64,000 bases of DNA from Vitreimonas flagellata (GTDB lineage Bacteria > Pseudomonadota > Alphaproteobacteria > Caulobacterales > Aquidulcibacteraceae): positions 593,001 through 657,000 of the forward strand of contig NZ_SBJL01000001.1 in the NCBI RefSeq assembly GCF_004634425.1. Direction: 5' to 3'. The notes under the pieces are model-generated. The model was not told where the DNA came from. It saw only the letters and a program-made list of their open reading frames with translations, and did not search any database. Shown piece by piece: positions 1 through 9,890 of the stretch (positions are counted from its first letter, which is position 1; each line of letters begins with the position of its first letter). The translations under genes were made by a program, and so were the position numbers.

Positions 1-314
1 TGGTTCGAGCGGCGCTCGGAATGGCCGACGATCACGTAGCGGGCGCCCACATCGGCCAGCATGGCGGCCGAAACCTCGCCGGTACGGGCAGAATCTTCCG
101 CCACCGGGCTGCAATCCTCGGCCCCAACCAGAACCGAGCCGCCACGCGCCGTCTCGGCCGCCGCGGCAATGTAAGGGAACGGCGGACAGATCAGGGCGTC
201 GATCGCCCCCGAAACGTGGCCAACCTGCGCGTGCAGGGCGGCAATTTCGCTTAAGGCGGCGCGCCGGCCATACATTTTCCAGTTTCCGGCGATCAACGGC
301 TTACGCACGCCCAT
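1..314 (-). CDS. tpiA: Triosephosphate isomerase, N-terminal part (cut by window edge)
   Basis: Interconverts dihydroxyacetone phosphate and glyceraldehyde 3-phosphate in cytosolic glycolysis and gluconeogenesis. About 104 N-terminal codons are present; the C-terminal half, with the catalytic Glu and the phosphate-binding loop, lies left of the window. The first residues read MGVRKPLIAGNWKM, with the family's Asn11 and Lys13 active-site residues, and the visible end carries VGHSERRS, whose His is the catalytic electrophile. The ATG at 314 is the only start that keeps the usual short N-terminus. It is divergent from ppiD across a 96-base spacer (315-410) in which I see no convincing promoter. 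Confidence 0.96.
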   Translation of the reverse strand, partial: MGVRKPLIAGNWKMYGRRAALSEIAALHAQVGHVSGAIDALICPPFPYIAAAAETARGGSVLVGAEDCSPVAEDSARTGEVSAAMLADVGARYVIVGHSERRSN

Positions 315-410
315 TCCTTCTCCCCTTAGCCCCATGCGGCAGTCTGCGGCGATTGCCCCGGTTCGGGGCCATCTCTATGGTCCGCGGCCTCACGCTTACC
401 GGAAGATGCC

Positions 411-2318
411 ATGCTCACACAAATGCGAAGCCTCACGCGCGGCTGGGTTGCCTACATCCTGCTGTTCCTGCTCGTGGTTGCATTCGCCATCTGGGGCATC
501 AACGACGCGTTCAATGGCGTGGGCTCAAACAGCATCGCCGAGGTCGGCGGTCGCAAGATCACGCCGCTCCAATTGTCGCGCGAGCTGGACATCGAATTGC
601 GCAACCGGCGCAACCAAGGCGCCAACGTCACGCGGCAAGATGCGATTGACGCGGGCTTCCACGAGCGCCTGCTTGAACGGCTCATCGCGCGCAACGCGCT
701 CTACTCGTACGCCGACAAGCTTGGCGTAAGCGTCAGCGACACGGCCGTGGCGAACTACATTCGCGCCATCCCGCCAGCGCAGAACCCGGTGACAGGCGGC
801 TTTGACCAGACCGCCTACAATAGCCTGCTGCAGCAATTGGGGTTCACCGGCCCCGAGTTCGAAGAAGTCATTCGTGGCGATATGACCACGGAAATGCTGA
901 TGAATGCGCTGGTCAACGGCACGCGCGCGCCGTCAAGCTACGGCGCGCTACTGGTGGCGTTCCAAGGCGAAACGCGCACGATTAGCGTGGCCGAGGCGCC
1001 GGCGTCTGTTGTGGGCGCGATCCCCGCACCGACCGATGCGCAGGTTCAGACCTTCTACGAAGAGAACCAAGAGCAATTGCGGCTGCCCGAATTCCGCGGC
1101 CTGACGCTTGTGCGCGCCAGCGTGGAAGATTTCGTCTCGCGTGTGGATGTGCCGGAAGCGCGTTTGCGCGAAGAATTCGATGCGCGCGCCCCCGCGCTCA
1201 CGCAACCTGAGCGCCGCACCTATTTCCGCATTAGCGCAGCGAACGAAGCGCAAGCGAACGACATCGTGGCCCGCCTCAGCCGTGGCGAAGCGCCGGAAGC
1301 CGTCGCCCAGGCCGTCGGCGCGCAAGTGCTGCGCGGTGAAAACCAACAGCGCAACGAAGTGACGGATTCAGCTGTCGCGGCCGCGGTGTTCGAGATGCAA
1401 GCGAACGCTGCGCCACGCGTCGTGCGCGGCCAACTCACACCGTTCGTGGTGGTGCGCGTTCAATCGGTCACGGCGGCGCAAGCGCCGAACTTTGCGGCTC
1501 TGCGTGATGAATTGCGCCAAGCCATCGCCCAAGACGAGGCCGGCGAATTGTTGAGCGCCGCCATCGGCGCCTTCGAAGACGCCCGCGCGGGCGGCGCAAG
1601 CATTACCGAGGCCGCCCGCACCGCCGGGCTGCCAACGACCACAATCGCCGCTGTCGAACAGGGCGGCCGTGACCAAACGGGCGCGCCCGTGGAAGGCGTC
1701 CCGGAGGAATTGCTGGCGACAGCTTTCGAAACGCCGGAAGGCGAAGCCAGCGACTTCTTGCCTTACGGCGATGTGGACATGGTGGTCGCCGTGGATCGCA
1801 TCATTCCCTCGACCGTGCGCCCGCTCGCCGAGGTGCGTGAAGAATTGGTGCGTGAATGGACCAACCGCGAGCGCATCACGCGCATGCGCGCGTTGGGCGC
1901 GGAAATGGTTGCGGCTGTGCAAGGCGGCCAAACGCTGGCGGAGGCGGCGCGGGCGCGCGGCTTCCGCATGGCTGTGACCTCGCGTCCTTTCTCGCGTGAA
2001 GAAGCGGAGCAAATCCCATCGCGTGGTCTGTCGACCCAGATCTTCACACAGGCCGAAGGCTCGGTGGTGAGTGATATCGCTGGCCCCGGCGCCGGCATTC
2101 TTGTGGCTTCGATCGAGAGCATCAATCGCGTTGATCTCGCCGCCAATCCGCAACTCGTGGAGCAGGCGCGCGTGCAGATGCAGCAGCAAGTGATGCAAAG
2201 TGTCGGCGAAGCGGTACAGCAAGAGATCACGGACAACGCCAATCCGCGCCGCAACGAGCGCCTGCTTGAGCAACAATTCCGCAGCTCAAGCGCACAAGCA
2301 GAAGATGCCGCGCAATGA
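411..2318 (+). CDS. ppiD: PpiD/SurA-type peptidylprolyl isomerase, membrane-anchored folding factor
   Basis: A 635-residue periplasmic chaperone/isomerase that helps fold exported proteins at the inner membrane. Residues 12-30 form a single transmembrane anchor after a short basic N-terminus, as in PpiD. A SurA-N-like helical region follows (about 40-200), then parvulin-like segments (about 260-390 and 430-480) and a helical tail. Whether a parvulin domain is catalytically active cannot be judged by eye. The ATG at 411 has GGAAG six bases upstream; a second ATG at 423 is possible. Its stop overlaps the trpE start by 4 nt, so the two are probably co-translated, although the functions are unrelated. 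Confidence 0.9.
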   Translation: MLTQMRSLTRGWVAYILLFLLVVAFAIWGINDAFNGVGSNSIAEVGGRKITPLQLSRELDIELRNRRNQGANVTRQDAIDAGFHERLLERLIARNALYSYADKLGVSVSDTAVANYIRAIPPAQNPVTGGFDQTAYNSLLQQLGFTGPEFEEVIRGDMTTEMLMNALVNGTRAPSSYGALLVAFQGETRTISVAEAPASVVGAIPAPTDAQVQTFYEENQEQLRLPEFRGLTLVRASVEDFVSRVDVPEARLREEFDARAPALTQPERRTYFRISAANEAQANDIVARLSRGEAPEAVAQAVGAQVLRGENQQRNEVTDSAVAAAVFEMQANAAPRVVRGQLTPFVVVRVQSVTAAQAPNFAALRDELRQAIAQDEAGELLSAAIGAFEDARAGGASITEAARTAGLPTTTIAAVEQGGRDQTGAPVEGVPEELLATAFETPEGEASDFLPYGDVDMVVAVDRIIPSTVRPLAEVREELVREWTNRERITRMRALGAEMVAAVQGGQTLAEAARARGFRMAVTSRPFSREEAEQIPSRGLSTQIFTQAEGSVVSDIAGPGAGILVASIESINRVDLAANPQLVEQARVQMQQQVMQSVGEAVQQEITDNANPRRNERLLEQQFRSSSAQAEDAAQ

Positions 2319-3862
2319 GCCAACCGGCGATCGCACTGTCGCCCGATCTTGAAACCTTCACCGCCGCCTATGCAAAAGGCGGCGGTGTCGTGTGGACGCG
2401 CCGGGTCAGCGATCTTGAGACGCCGGTTTCCGCGCTGCTGAAGCTCGATCCGGGCAAACCCGGCACGTTCCTCCTGGAGAGTGTCCAAGGCGGGGATTTC
2501 CGCGGCCGCTATTCGATCATCGGATTAAAGCCCGATCTCGTCTGGCGCGTGAGGGACAGCAAGGCTGAAACCAGCCGTGGCGGCTTCGGCGACAGCCGTT
2601 TCCGCGTCCAGCGCGATGCGCCGCTGAAAAGCCTGCGCAAGCTGCTCGATAAATCTGCGCTGGAACTGCCTGCACCGCTGCCGCCGATGGCCGCTGGTCT
2701 GTTCGGCTATTTGAGCTACGACATGGTGCGCTTCATGGAGCGACTGCCCGAGAAGGCGGACGATCCGATCGGCTCGCCCACCGCCCTCCTCGTGCGCCCC
2801 ACGATCATCGCTGTGTTCGATAACGTGACGAGCGAGATCACTTTGGTGACGCCGGCGCGCAAGCGCGCAGGCCAAAATGCGGCGCAAGCGTACAAGGCCG
2901 CCGAAGAGCGCTTGCAGCGCATTTTGCGCACACTTGATCGCGGCTTGCCAAAGCAGGCGCCGTTGAAAGAGCCGGGCGCGCCGGTCGAGCCCCGCTCGAA
3001 CACCACGCCGGAAGAATACCGCGCGCTGGTCGAGACGTGCAAAAGCTACGCACGCGCCGGCGATGTGTTTCAGGTCGTGCCGAGCCAGCGTTTCTCCGCG
3101 CCGTTTAAGCCGAGCGCTTTTGCACTCTATCGCTCGCTGCGCCGGCTGAACCCCTCGCCGTTCCTGTATTATCTCAACTTCGCCGATTTCAGCGTCGTCG
3201 GCTCAAGCCCGGAAATCCTGGTGCGCCTGCGCGGCGACACGGTGACGATCCGTCCGATCGCCGGCACGCGCCCGCGTGGTGCAACGCCGGCAGAAGATCA
3301 CGCGCTTGAAGAAGATTTGCTGGCCGATCCCAAAGAGCGCGCCGAGCATCTGATGCTGGTCGATCTGGCGCGCAACGATCTGGGCCGCGTCGCCAAGCGC
3401 GGCTCGCCGGCAGGCTCGAACACGGCTGCGGCGCAAGCCGGCTCGGCGCACGTGCGCGTGACCGAGAGCTTCACCATCGAGCGCTACAGCCACGTGATGC
3501 ACATCGTCTCCAACGTCGAAGGCGAGATCCGCGACGGCCTCACCGCCCTCGACGCGCTGATGGCGGGCTTCCCGCACGGCACGGTCTCTGGCGCGCCGAA
3601 GGTGCGCGCGATGGAGATCATCAACGAGGTCGAAAAGCACAAGCGCGGCATCTATGCCGGCGGCGTCGGCTATTTCGGCGCGGGCGGCGACATGGACACC
3701 TGTATCGCGCTCCGCACGGGCATTGTGAAGGACGGCATGCTCCACGTGCAGGCTGGCGGCGGCGTGGTGCTCGACAGCGATCCGGAAGCCGAATTGCAGG
3801 AGACGCTGCATAAATCGCGCGCCCTATTTCGGGCCGCGGCCGACGCGTGGCGCTATTCCTGA
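2315..3862 (+). CDS. trpE: Anthranilate synthase component I
   Basis: Converts chorismate to anthranilate with ammonia supplied by TrpG, the first committed step of tryptophan synthesis. The 515 residues are of usual length. LLES at residues 53-56 is the tryptophan feedback-binding motif of the N-terminal domain. The C-terminal chorismate-binding domain carries RPIAGTRPRG and KERAEHLMLVDLARND. The start is fixed by a 4-nt ATGA overlap with ppiD, so no trp leader-peptide attenuator can lie directly upstream of this gene. A 127-nt spacer separates it from trpG. Confidence 0.98.
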   Translation: MSQPAIALSPDLETFTAAYAKGGGVVWTRRVSDLETPVSALLKLDPGKPGTFLLESVQGGDFRGRYSIIGLKPDLVWRVRDSKAETSRGGFGDSRFRVQRDAPLKSLRKLLDKSALELPAPLPPMAAGLFGYLSYDMVRFMERLPEKADDPIGSPTALLVRPTIIAVFDNVTSEITLVTPARKRAGQNAAQAYKAAEERLQRILRTLDRGLPKQAPLKEPGAPVEPRSNTTPEEYRALVETCKSYARAGDVFQVVPSQRFSAPFKPSAFALYRSLRRLNPSPFLYYLNFADFSVVGSSPEILVRLRGDTVTIRPIAGTRPRGATPAEDHALEEDLLADPKERAEHLMLVDLARNDLGRVAKRGSPAGSNTAAAQAGSAHVRVTESFTIERYSHVMHIVSNVEGEIRDGLTALDALMAGFPHGTVSGAPKVRAMEIINEVEKHKRGIYAGGVGYFGAGGDMDTCIALRTGIVKDGMLHVQAGGGVVLDSDPEAELQETLHKSRALFRAAADAWRYS

Positions 3863-3989
3863 GCGAATGGCGTTACGCGAACGAATTTTCTGGTTAGATT
3901 GTACCCCGATGAAGCAGCACACCTCCCCGCGATGGCGCCGCTGACGATTGCAAACCCGCTCGTCAGTGCAAGCCTTTGAGGCGCCTCCC

Positions 3990-4565
3990 ATGATCCTCGT
4001 CATCGATAATTACGACAGCTTCGTCTATAATCTCGTCCATTACGTCGCCGATTTCGGCGTGCCCACGGAAGTGCATCGCAACGATGCGCTGAGCGTCGCC
4101 GACGTGCTGAGGCGCAAGCCGCGCGCCGTGATCCTCTCGCCTGGCCCCTGTACGCCGAACGAAGCCGGCATCTGCCTTGAGCTCTTGAACAAGGCGCCCG
4201 CCGATCTGCCGATCTTTGGCGTCTGCTTGGGGCACCAGGCGATGGGGCAAGCCTTTGGCGGCGATGTCGTCAGCGCCAAAGAAATCATGCACGGCAAAGT
4301 CTCGGACGTGACGCATCGCGGCGGCGGAGTCTTCCGCGGCCTGCCCTCGCCCTTCAAAGCCACGCGCTATCACTCGCTGGCCGTGAAGCGCGACACCTTC
4401 CCCGCCGATTTCACGATCGACGCCGAAACAGCGGACGGCGAAGTGATGGGCATGTCGCACAAGACGCGGCCGTTGTTTGGCGTGCAATTCCACCCTGAAT
4501 CGATCGCCTCCGAGCACGGCCACGCAATGATCGCGAACTTCCTTGCCGCGGCGAATTTGAAATGA
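3990..4565 (+). CDS. trpG: Anthranilate synthase component II (glutamine amidotransferase)
   Basis: Class I glutamine amidotransferase subunit that passes ammonia to TrpE. Of 191 residues, the first are MILVIDNYDSFVYNLVHY, the classical family N-terminus. The nucleophile Cys79 sits in FGVCLGHQ and the His/Glu of the triad in FHPES near the C-terminus. An in-frame upstream ATG at 3948 would add 14 atypical residues, so I prefer 3990, which has a GAGG-like ribosome site close upstream. The stop overlaps the trpD start by 4 nt (ATGA). Confidence 0.97.
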   Translation: MILVIDNYDSFVYNLVHYVADFGVPTEVHRNDALSVADVLRRKPRAVILSPGPCTPNEAGICLELLNKAPADLPIFGVCLGHQAMGQAFGGDVVSAKEIMHGKVSDVTHRGGGVFRGLPSPFKATRYHSLAVKRDTFPADFTIDAETADGEVMGMSHKTRPLFGVQFHPESIASEHGHAMIANFLAAANLK

Positions 4566-5608
4566 GCTTCGTTGCATTGCTCGACGAGCTGGAACGCGGT
4601 GGCGCGATCGATATCGACGCCGCGTTCGCGACCATCATGAATGGCGAAGCTGATCCCAACGAGATCAAGCGCTTCTTGGCGCTCACCGTCCAGCACATGC
4701 GCGATCCGGCTTGGATCGCGGCAGGTGCGCGCGCGCTACGGGGGCGGATGGTGCGAGTGGAAGCGCCCGCCGACGCGATCGACGTATGCGGTACGGGCGG
4801 CGATGGCGCGCACACGCTGAACATCTCAACGGCGGTGACGTTCGTGGTCGCAGGCTGCGGGGTGCCGGCGGCCAAGCACGGCAATCGGGCGATGAGTTCG
4901 AAATCCGGCGCCGCGGATGTGTTGGAAGCGCTCGGGGTGAAGTTGACGGGGGATGTGCCAACGCTGGAGCGCGCGCTGCGCGAGGCGGGCGTGGCGTTTC
5001 TTTTTGCGCAGAACCATCACCCGGCGATGCGCCACGTCGCTGGCCCGCGTCGTGAGTTGGGGCATCGTACGATCTTCAATTTGCTCGGCCCCCTCTCCAA
5101 TCCGGCTGGCGTGAAGCGGCAATTGGTGGGCGTCTTCAATGCTGAGTTCGTCGAACCGATCGCGGCGGCGCTGAAGCAGCTCGGTGGCGAGCAAGCCGTG
5201 GTCGTGCATGGCGCCGGCGGAATCGATGAGCTGACGTTTGTCGACGCGAACGGCGACAATCGTGCGGTCTTCTTGAGCGCCAATGGTGGTCTACGCCCGC
5301 TCAACAACATCGATGTGCACGCGCTGTCGCGAGAGTTTGAAATCCCACCGAATTCTAGCGAGGCGCTGCGCGGCGGCGACGCGGCGTACAATGCGAACGC
5401 CCTGCGCGCTCTACTTGAAGGTCGGATGCAAGGCTCAGCTTACGAGGCGACGGTGTTGCTCAACGCGACGGCGGCGCTGGTTGCAGCCGGCGCCATCCCG
5501 GCCGAATCCGAACTTGAAGGCTGGCGTATGGCGCACGAGAGCATTGCCAACGGACGTGCGCTCGAAGCGCTGGATCGGTTGATCGAAATTACCCGGAGCG
5601 CGCCGTGA
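4562..5608 (+). CDS. trpD: Anthranilate phosphoribosyltransferase
   Basis: Transfers phosphoribose from PRPP to anthranilate, the second tryptophan-specific step. The protein has 348 residues. The PRPP-binding signature [17 protein letters not shown] and the downstream [21 protein letters not shown] block are both present, so the family motifs are intact. The start overlaps the trpG stop (ATGA) and the stop overlaps the GTG of trpC (GTGA), which indicates one tightly coupled trpGDC cistron group. trpF, trpB and trpA are not in the window. Confidence 0.98.
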   Translation: MSFVALLDELERGGAIDIDAAFATIMNGEADPNEIKRFLALTVQHMRDPAWIAAGARALRGRMVRVEAPADAIDVCGTGGDGAHTLNISTAVTFVVAGCGVPAAKHGNRAMSSKSGAADVLEALGVKLTGDVPTLERALREAGVAFLFAQNHHPAMRHVAGPRRELGHRTIFNLLGPLSNPAGVKRQLVGVFNAEFVEPIAAALKQLGGEQAVVVHGAGGIDELTFVDANGDNRAVFLSANGGLRPLNNIDVHALSREFEIPPNSSEALRGGDAAYNANALRALLEGRMQGSAYEATVLLNATAALVAAGAIPAESELEGWRMAHESIANGRALEALDRLIEITRSAP

Positions 5609-6387
5609 GCGTTTTGGATCGGATCATTGCTTATAAGCGCGACGAAGTTGCAGCGCGTAGGAAAGCGCGCGCATCGGACGATATCAACGCAGCCATCCGC
5701 AAACAGACGCAACCGCGCGGCTTCGGCAAGGCGCTACGTGAACGTACTGACGGCAAAGCGCTGATTGCCGAGATCAAGAAAGCGAGCCCGTCGAAGGGGC
5801 TTATTCGCGAGGATTTCGATCCGCCTGCGCTTGCGAAAGCGTACGAAGCCGGCGGCGCGGTGTGCCTATCGGTGCTGACCGATGCGCCGAGTTTTCAAGG
5901 CCACGAAGATTTTCTTGTCGCTGCGCGCGCGGCATGTGCGCTGCCGGTGCTGCGCAAAGACTTCATGGTCGATGAATGGCAGATCGCGGAAAGCCGCGCG
6001 ATCGGCGCCGACGCCATCCTGATCATCATGGCGGCAGTCGACAATGCGCTCGCCTCCGATCTGCAGGATGCCGCGCATGCTTATGGCATGGATGCGCTGG
6101 TCGAAGTGCACGACGAAGCCGAGCTGGAGCGCGCGCTTTGGCTGGGCGCGAAGCTGATTGGCGTGAACAATCGCTCGCTGGCGACCTTCGAAACCGATCT
6201 CGGCATTACGGAGCGGCTAGCGAAGCAGATGCCAAAGGACGCCCTGCTCGTGGCAGAGTCCGGGATCTTCACGCCCGAGGATGTCGCGCGCCTGCAAGGC
6301 GCTGGCGCGCGGGCGTTCTTGGTCGGCGAAAGTCTGATGCGCCAAGCCGACGTCACCGCCGCTACGCGCGCCCTGCTTCAGGCTTAA
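5605..6387 (+). CDS. trpC: Indole-3-glycerol phosphate synthase
   Basis: Closes the indole ring by converting CdRP to indole-3-glycerol phosphate. This 260-residue monofunctional (beta/alpha)8 barrel has [10 protein letters not shown] near residue 55, [13 protein letters not shown] near 115, LVEVHD near 170, [14 protein letters not shown] and VAESGI in the expected order. It begins with GTG inside the trpD stop. It is the last gene of the trp group; lexA follows after 69 nt with its own SOS-regulated promoter region. Confidence 0.98.
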   Translation: MSVLDRIIAYKRDEVAARRKARASDDINAAIRKQTQPRGFGKALRERTDGKALIAEIKKASPSKGLIREDFDPPALAKAYEAGGAVCLSVLTDAPSFQGHEDFLVAARAACALPVLRKDFMVDEWQIAESRAIGADAILIIMAAVDNALASDLQDAAHAYGMDALVEVHDEAELERALWLGAKLIGVNNRSLATFETDLGITERLAKQMPKDALLVAESGIFTPEDVARLQGAGARAFLVGESLMRQADVTAATRALLQA

Positions 6388-6411
6388 CGCGCCTGGGTTG
6401 ACCGGCATAAG

Positions 6412-6426
6412 GAACGGATATAGAAC
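6412..6426. promoter_or_regulatory. LexA operator (alphaproteobacterial SOS box)
   Basis: Two direct GAAC tetranucleotides at 6412-6415 and 6423-6426 are separated by exactly 7 bases, the GAAC-N7-GAAC SOS box known from Caulobacter, Rhodobacter and rhizobia. It lies 30 nt upstream of the lexA start codon, so lexA autoregulation is the natural reading. I did not notice another perfect copy upstream of the remaining genes, though I could not scan exhaustively. Confidence 0.85.
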
Positions 6427-6456
6427 ACCTTATCGTTCACCCTTTGGTCCCAGGCC

Positions 6457-7128
6457 ATGCTGACAGCGAAACAAAAAGAATTGCTGCTCTACATTCACGA
6501 GCGGATCAAAGAGACCGGCGTTTCGCCCTCCTTCGACGAGATGAAGGAGGCGCTCGACCTGGCGTCGAAGTCCGGCATCCACCGTTTGATTACGGCGCTC
6601 GAAGAGCGCGGTTTTCTGCGCCGCCTACCCCACCGGGCGCGCGCGCTTGAGGTGCTGAAGCTGCCGGATTCGGCGGCCACCGCCGCCCCGCCGCGTGGAC
6701 GCGGCACGTTCCGCCCGAGCGTTGTGTCTGAGGATCGCGACAGCGCTGCGGGCATTCCGATCCTTGGCCAGATCGCCGCCGGCGTGCCGATCGAGGCGCT
6801 GCAGAACGAGATTGGCCGCGTCCAGCCGCCGCCGGATTTGCTCGGCAATGGCGATCACTTCGCGCTCGAAGTGAAGGGCGATTCCATGATCCAGGCCGGC
6901 ATCCTTGATGGCGACGTGGTCATCATCAAACGCACCGAAACCGCCGATAGCGGCGACATCGTCGTGGCGTTGGTGGATGCGGAAGAAGCCACGCTGAAGC
7001 GCTTGCGTAAGCGCGGCAATTCGATCGCACTTGAAGCGGCGAACCCGGCCTACGAGACGCGTATCTTTGGGCCGGATCGTGTGCGCATCCAGGGCAAACT
7101 CGTGGCGATGATCCGCCGCTATTCCTGA
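6457..7128 (+). CDS. lexA: LexA SOS repressor / self-cleaving protease
   Basis: Represses DNA-damage-inducible genes and inactivates itself when stimulated by RecA filaments. The 223 residues include an N-terminal winged helix (about 1-70) beginning [17 protein letters not shown], a linker of about 30 residues, and a C-terminal S24 peptidase domain. The scissile Ala108-Gly109 bond lies in [10 protein letters not shown], with catalytic Ser143 in KGDSMIQAG and Lys181 in ATLKRL. The SOS box upstream supports autoregulation. Its 3' end overlaps the remnant of comEC on the opposite strand by 10 nt. Confidence 0.97.
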   Translation: MLTAKQKELLLYIHERIKETGVSPSFDEMKEALDLASKSGIHRLITALEERGFLRRLPHRARALEVLKLPDSAATAAPPRGRGTFRPSVVSEDRDSAAGIPILGQIAAGVPIEALQNEIGRVQPPPDLLGNGDHFALEVKGDSMIQAGILDGDVVIIKRTETADSGDIVVALVDAEEATLKRLRKRGNSIALEAANPAYETRIFGPDRVRIQGKLVAMIRRYS

Positions 7129-8491
7129 TCGCCTGCGGGCGTGCGCGGCGTCCAAACTCTGCGCACGCCGCTTGGCCAGCCGCGTTCGATACGTAGCGCG
7201 CCGATCAGCGGGCCTGGCGTCGGCGGCGCCGGTTCATGCCGCGCGCGTTTCATCATCTCGAACAACGCCACCAACGCCATCGTCGCCGCGAACGACATTT
7301 GATAGCCGGGTTCGAGGACGGCTTCAGGGAATAGCAGCGTTACGATCAACGCCGCGAGCGCCAAGCCGCGCATCGAAATCGCTGGCCGGTCGAGCAGAAT
7401 CGCACCGAACGCAACGCAAAGCCAACACGAACGAACCCAACGCCGGCACGCTTGAGCCGGAGACGACAAGGTATGCGGCGCGCACGATGAGCGCGACAAC
7501 GGCTGCAATCTTCTTGACCGGGCAGCGCAACGCGATCGGCGGGATCAGCGACAACGTCCAGAGCACCATCGCGAACACAAGACCGCCGACAACGCCCATA
7601 TGAATGCCGGACACCGAAAGCAAACGCCCAAGCCCGGACTCGCGCAGCGCGATATTCGTAGCTTCATCGATTGATGAGCGGTCGCCGTCACAAGTGCTGC
7701 CGCGATGGCGCCGCCGCGTCCGGGTGCAGCGGCTTGAATCACAGCGGAAAGATCGGAGCGCATCGCCGCGAGCGTCAGCCGCTGACGATCACACCAGCTT
7801 GGCGGCGGTTCCAACGCGATGGGCCGGCAGCGACCGTAGGCAAAGCCGGTTGCACCCAAGCGTTCAAAGAAAGCGCGACGGGCGAAATCGTAGCCGCCCG
7901 GCGCCATCGCCGCGGCTGGCGGGCCCAGCACGCCATAGCAGCGCGCGACGCGACCAGGCCTCAGCGTGCCAGCTTCGGCGACGGCGAAGCGGACGTAGCG
8001 CGGCGGCTCGGCGACGCCTTCGATTGAACGCGCCAGCAGCCGCAATCGAGGACCGTTCTCGTTGGCGTCGTTGGCGACGACCCATCCTTCGGCGGCGAAC
8101 GGCTGCTGTCGGCCTTCGAAGGGGCTTGCGTCACGACTGAGGTGCGAAGCTGGGCAGCGCCGGCGCCGAGGCCGGCGAAGGCCAGCAGAGCGAACAGAGC
8201 GGCGGGCACCGTGCGGAGGCGCGCGTCCCAGCCATCGGCGGTCTCGCTCGGCCAAATCGCCAAGCCGATGGCGGCCGCAGCGCTCGGTACAAACACGGCA
8301 AGCCCCAGCCACCAGGGAGGGTCGGTCTGCGCGAGCAGCCAAAGCGCGGCGCCGACGATTAGCGCCGCCGCCAGCCAAAGGATCCAGCGGTCGCGCTGAC
8401 GTGCGACGACTTCGCCCAGCGCCCAGCTAGGAGAAAACGCCGTGCGCGTGCTACCACGCGCCCGCTTTTGAAAGGTCGTGTTGCCACCCAT
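7119..8491 (-). pseudogene. comEC: comEC/rec2 DNA-uptake channel, decayed and truncated
   Basis: ComEC is the inner-membrane channel for single-stranded DNA in natural transformation. Homology is spread over four reading-frame pieces: an N-terminal membrane part starting MGGNTTFQKRARG at 8491, a middle part containing EGWVVANDANENGPRL, a piece with LLSVSGIHMGVVGGLVF, and a piece with LLFPEAVLEPGYQMSF. The frame changes near 8120, near 7686 (reading through GDRSSIDEATNIALRESGLG in the restored frame) and near 7430. The remaining competence and C-terminal domains are missing, since the last frame stops at 7119 inside lexA. About 1.37 kb remain of a gene normally over 2 kb. Three shifts plus a C-terminal loss argue for real decay rather than sequencing error. 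Confidence 0.88.
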
Positions 8492-9878
8492 GAGCGTCGT
8501 CACACGCTTCGCCCCCTCCCCCACAGGCTACCTCCATATTGGGGGCGCGCGCACGGCGCTTTTTAACTGGCTGTTCGCGCGCCGGATGGGCGGCAAATAC
8601 CTGCTGCGCATCGAGGACACCGACCGCGCCCGCTCCACGGACGCAGCGATCGCGGCTATTCTGGATGGCCTCGATTGGCTCGACCTAGAGCACGATGGCG
8701 AGATCACCTACCAATTCGCCCGCGCGCCGCGGCACCGCGAAGTCGTTGAAGAGATGATCCAACGCGGCACCGCGTTCCGCTGCTATGCGACGCCGGAAGA
8801 GGTCGAAGTGCTGCGCAATGCGGCGCACGCCGAAGGCCGCGCGATCCGTTCGCCCTATCGCGATGGCAAAGCGCCGCCTTCGCCGGATGCGCCGTTCGTG
8901 GTTCGCCTGCGCGCCCCGGATGAGGGCGAGGTGCTGAATGCCGACCTGATCCAGGGTGACGTGCGTATCAAGGCGCGCGACATCGACGATCTCGTCTTGC
9001 TGCGCGCCGATGGCAATCCCACTTATATGCTGTCGGTGGTAGTGGACGACCACGACATGGGCGTGACGCACGTGATCCGCGGCGACGACCACCTGACCAA
9101 CGCGGCCCGCCAGATTCCAATCTTTCAAGCCATGGGCTGGACGCCGCCGCTGTTTGCGCACCTGCCCTTGATCCACGGCGAAGACGGCAAGAAGCTTTCC
9201 AAGCGCCACGGCGCGCAGGCCGTGCATGAGTGGCGCGACATGGGCTATCTGCCCGAAGCGATGAACGCGTACCTCATGCGTCTGGGTTGGAGCCCTGGCC
9301 ACGATGACATTTTGACGAAAGAGGAAGCGGTCGCGCAGTTCGAGATCGGCCAGATCGGCAAAGCGCCGTCGCGGCTCGATTTCAAGAAGCTCGACTCGGT
9401 CAATGCACACTTCATGACGCTGGCCGACGATGCGCGGCTCGCGTACCTGCTGGTCGACACGATCGAGACGCGTGACGGCGCGCCGCTTTCGTCAAGCGCA
9501 CGCGATGCGTTGGCGCGTGCGGTTCCGGTGCTGAAAAAACGTGCAAAGACTTTGCCGGATTTGGCCGATCAATCAGCCTTTCTGCTGGCCAATCGTCCGC
9601 TCACGCTTGACGAGAAGGCTAAATCCTTGATGAAAGACGACTTCAAGGAGCGTTTGCGGCGCCTGCACACTAAGCTCGCGGCTGAGCCCGTCTGGGACAA
9701 TGCCGCGCTCGGCAGCGCGCTTAAGGCTTTCGCTACCGACGAAGGTGTTGGGTTGGGGCAAATCGGGCCGGGCTTGCGCGCGGCTTTGACGGGCGGCAGC
9801 CCATCGCCCGATCTGGGCCAGACATTGGAATTGTTGGGCCGCGAGGAAGCGCTGGCGCGCATCGCGGATCAAGTTTGA
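8490..9878 (+). CDS. gltX: Glutamyl-tRNA synthetase
   Basis: Charges tRNA-Glu (and in many alphaproteobacteria tRNA-Gln, later amidated by GatCAB). This 462-residue class I synthetase has the HIGH-type motif H16-I-G-G19 and the KMSKS-type motif in GKKLSKRHG. I chose the ATG at 8490 (MSVVTRFAPSPTG) over an in-frame ATG four codons upstream because family members start right at this block. The start codon overlaps the antisense start of the decayed comEC by two bases, so its promoter must lie inside that pseudogene. gltA follows after 12 nt. Confidence 0.97.
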   Translation: MSVVTRFAPSPTGYLHIGGARTALFNWLFARRMGGKYLLRIEDTDRARSTDAAIAAILDGLDWLDLEHDGEITYQFARAPRHREVVEEMIQRGTAFRCYATPEEVEVLRNAAHAEGRAIRSPYRDGKAPPSPDAPFVVRLRAPDEGEVLNADLIQGDVRIKARDIDDLVLLRADGNPTYMLSVVVDDHDMGVTHVIRGDDHLTNAARQIPIFQAMGWTPPLFAHLPLIHGEDGKKLSKRHGAQAVHEWRDMGYLPEAMNAYLMRLGWSPGHDDILTKEEAVAQFEIGQIGKAPSRLDFKKLDSVNAHFMTLADDARLAYLLVDTIETRDGAPLSSSARDALARAVPVLKKRAKTLPDLADQSAFLLANRPLTLDEKAKSLMKDDFKERLRRLHTKLAAEPVWDNAALGSALKAFATDEGVGLGQIGPGLRAALTGGSPSPDLGQTLELLGREEALARIADQV

Positions 9879-9890
9879 GGAAGATCACAC

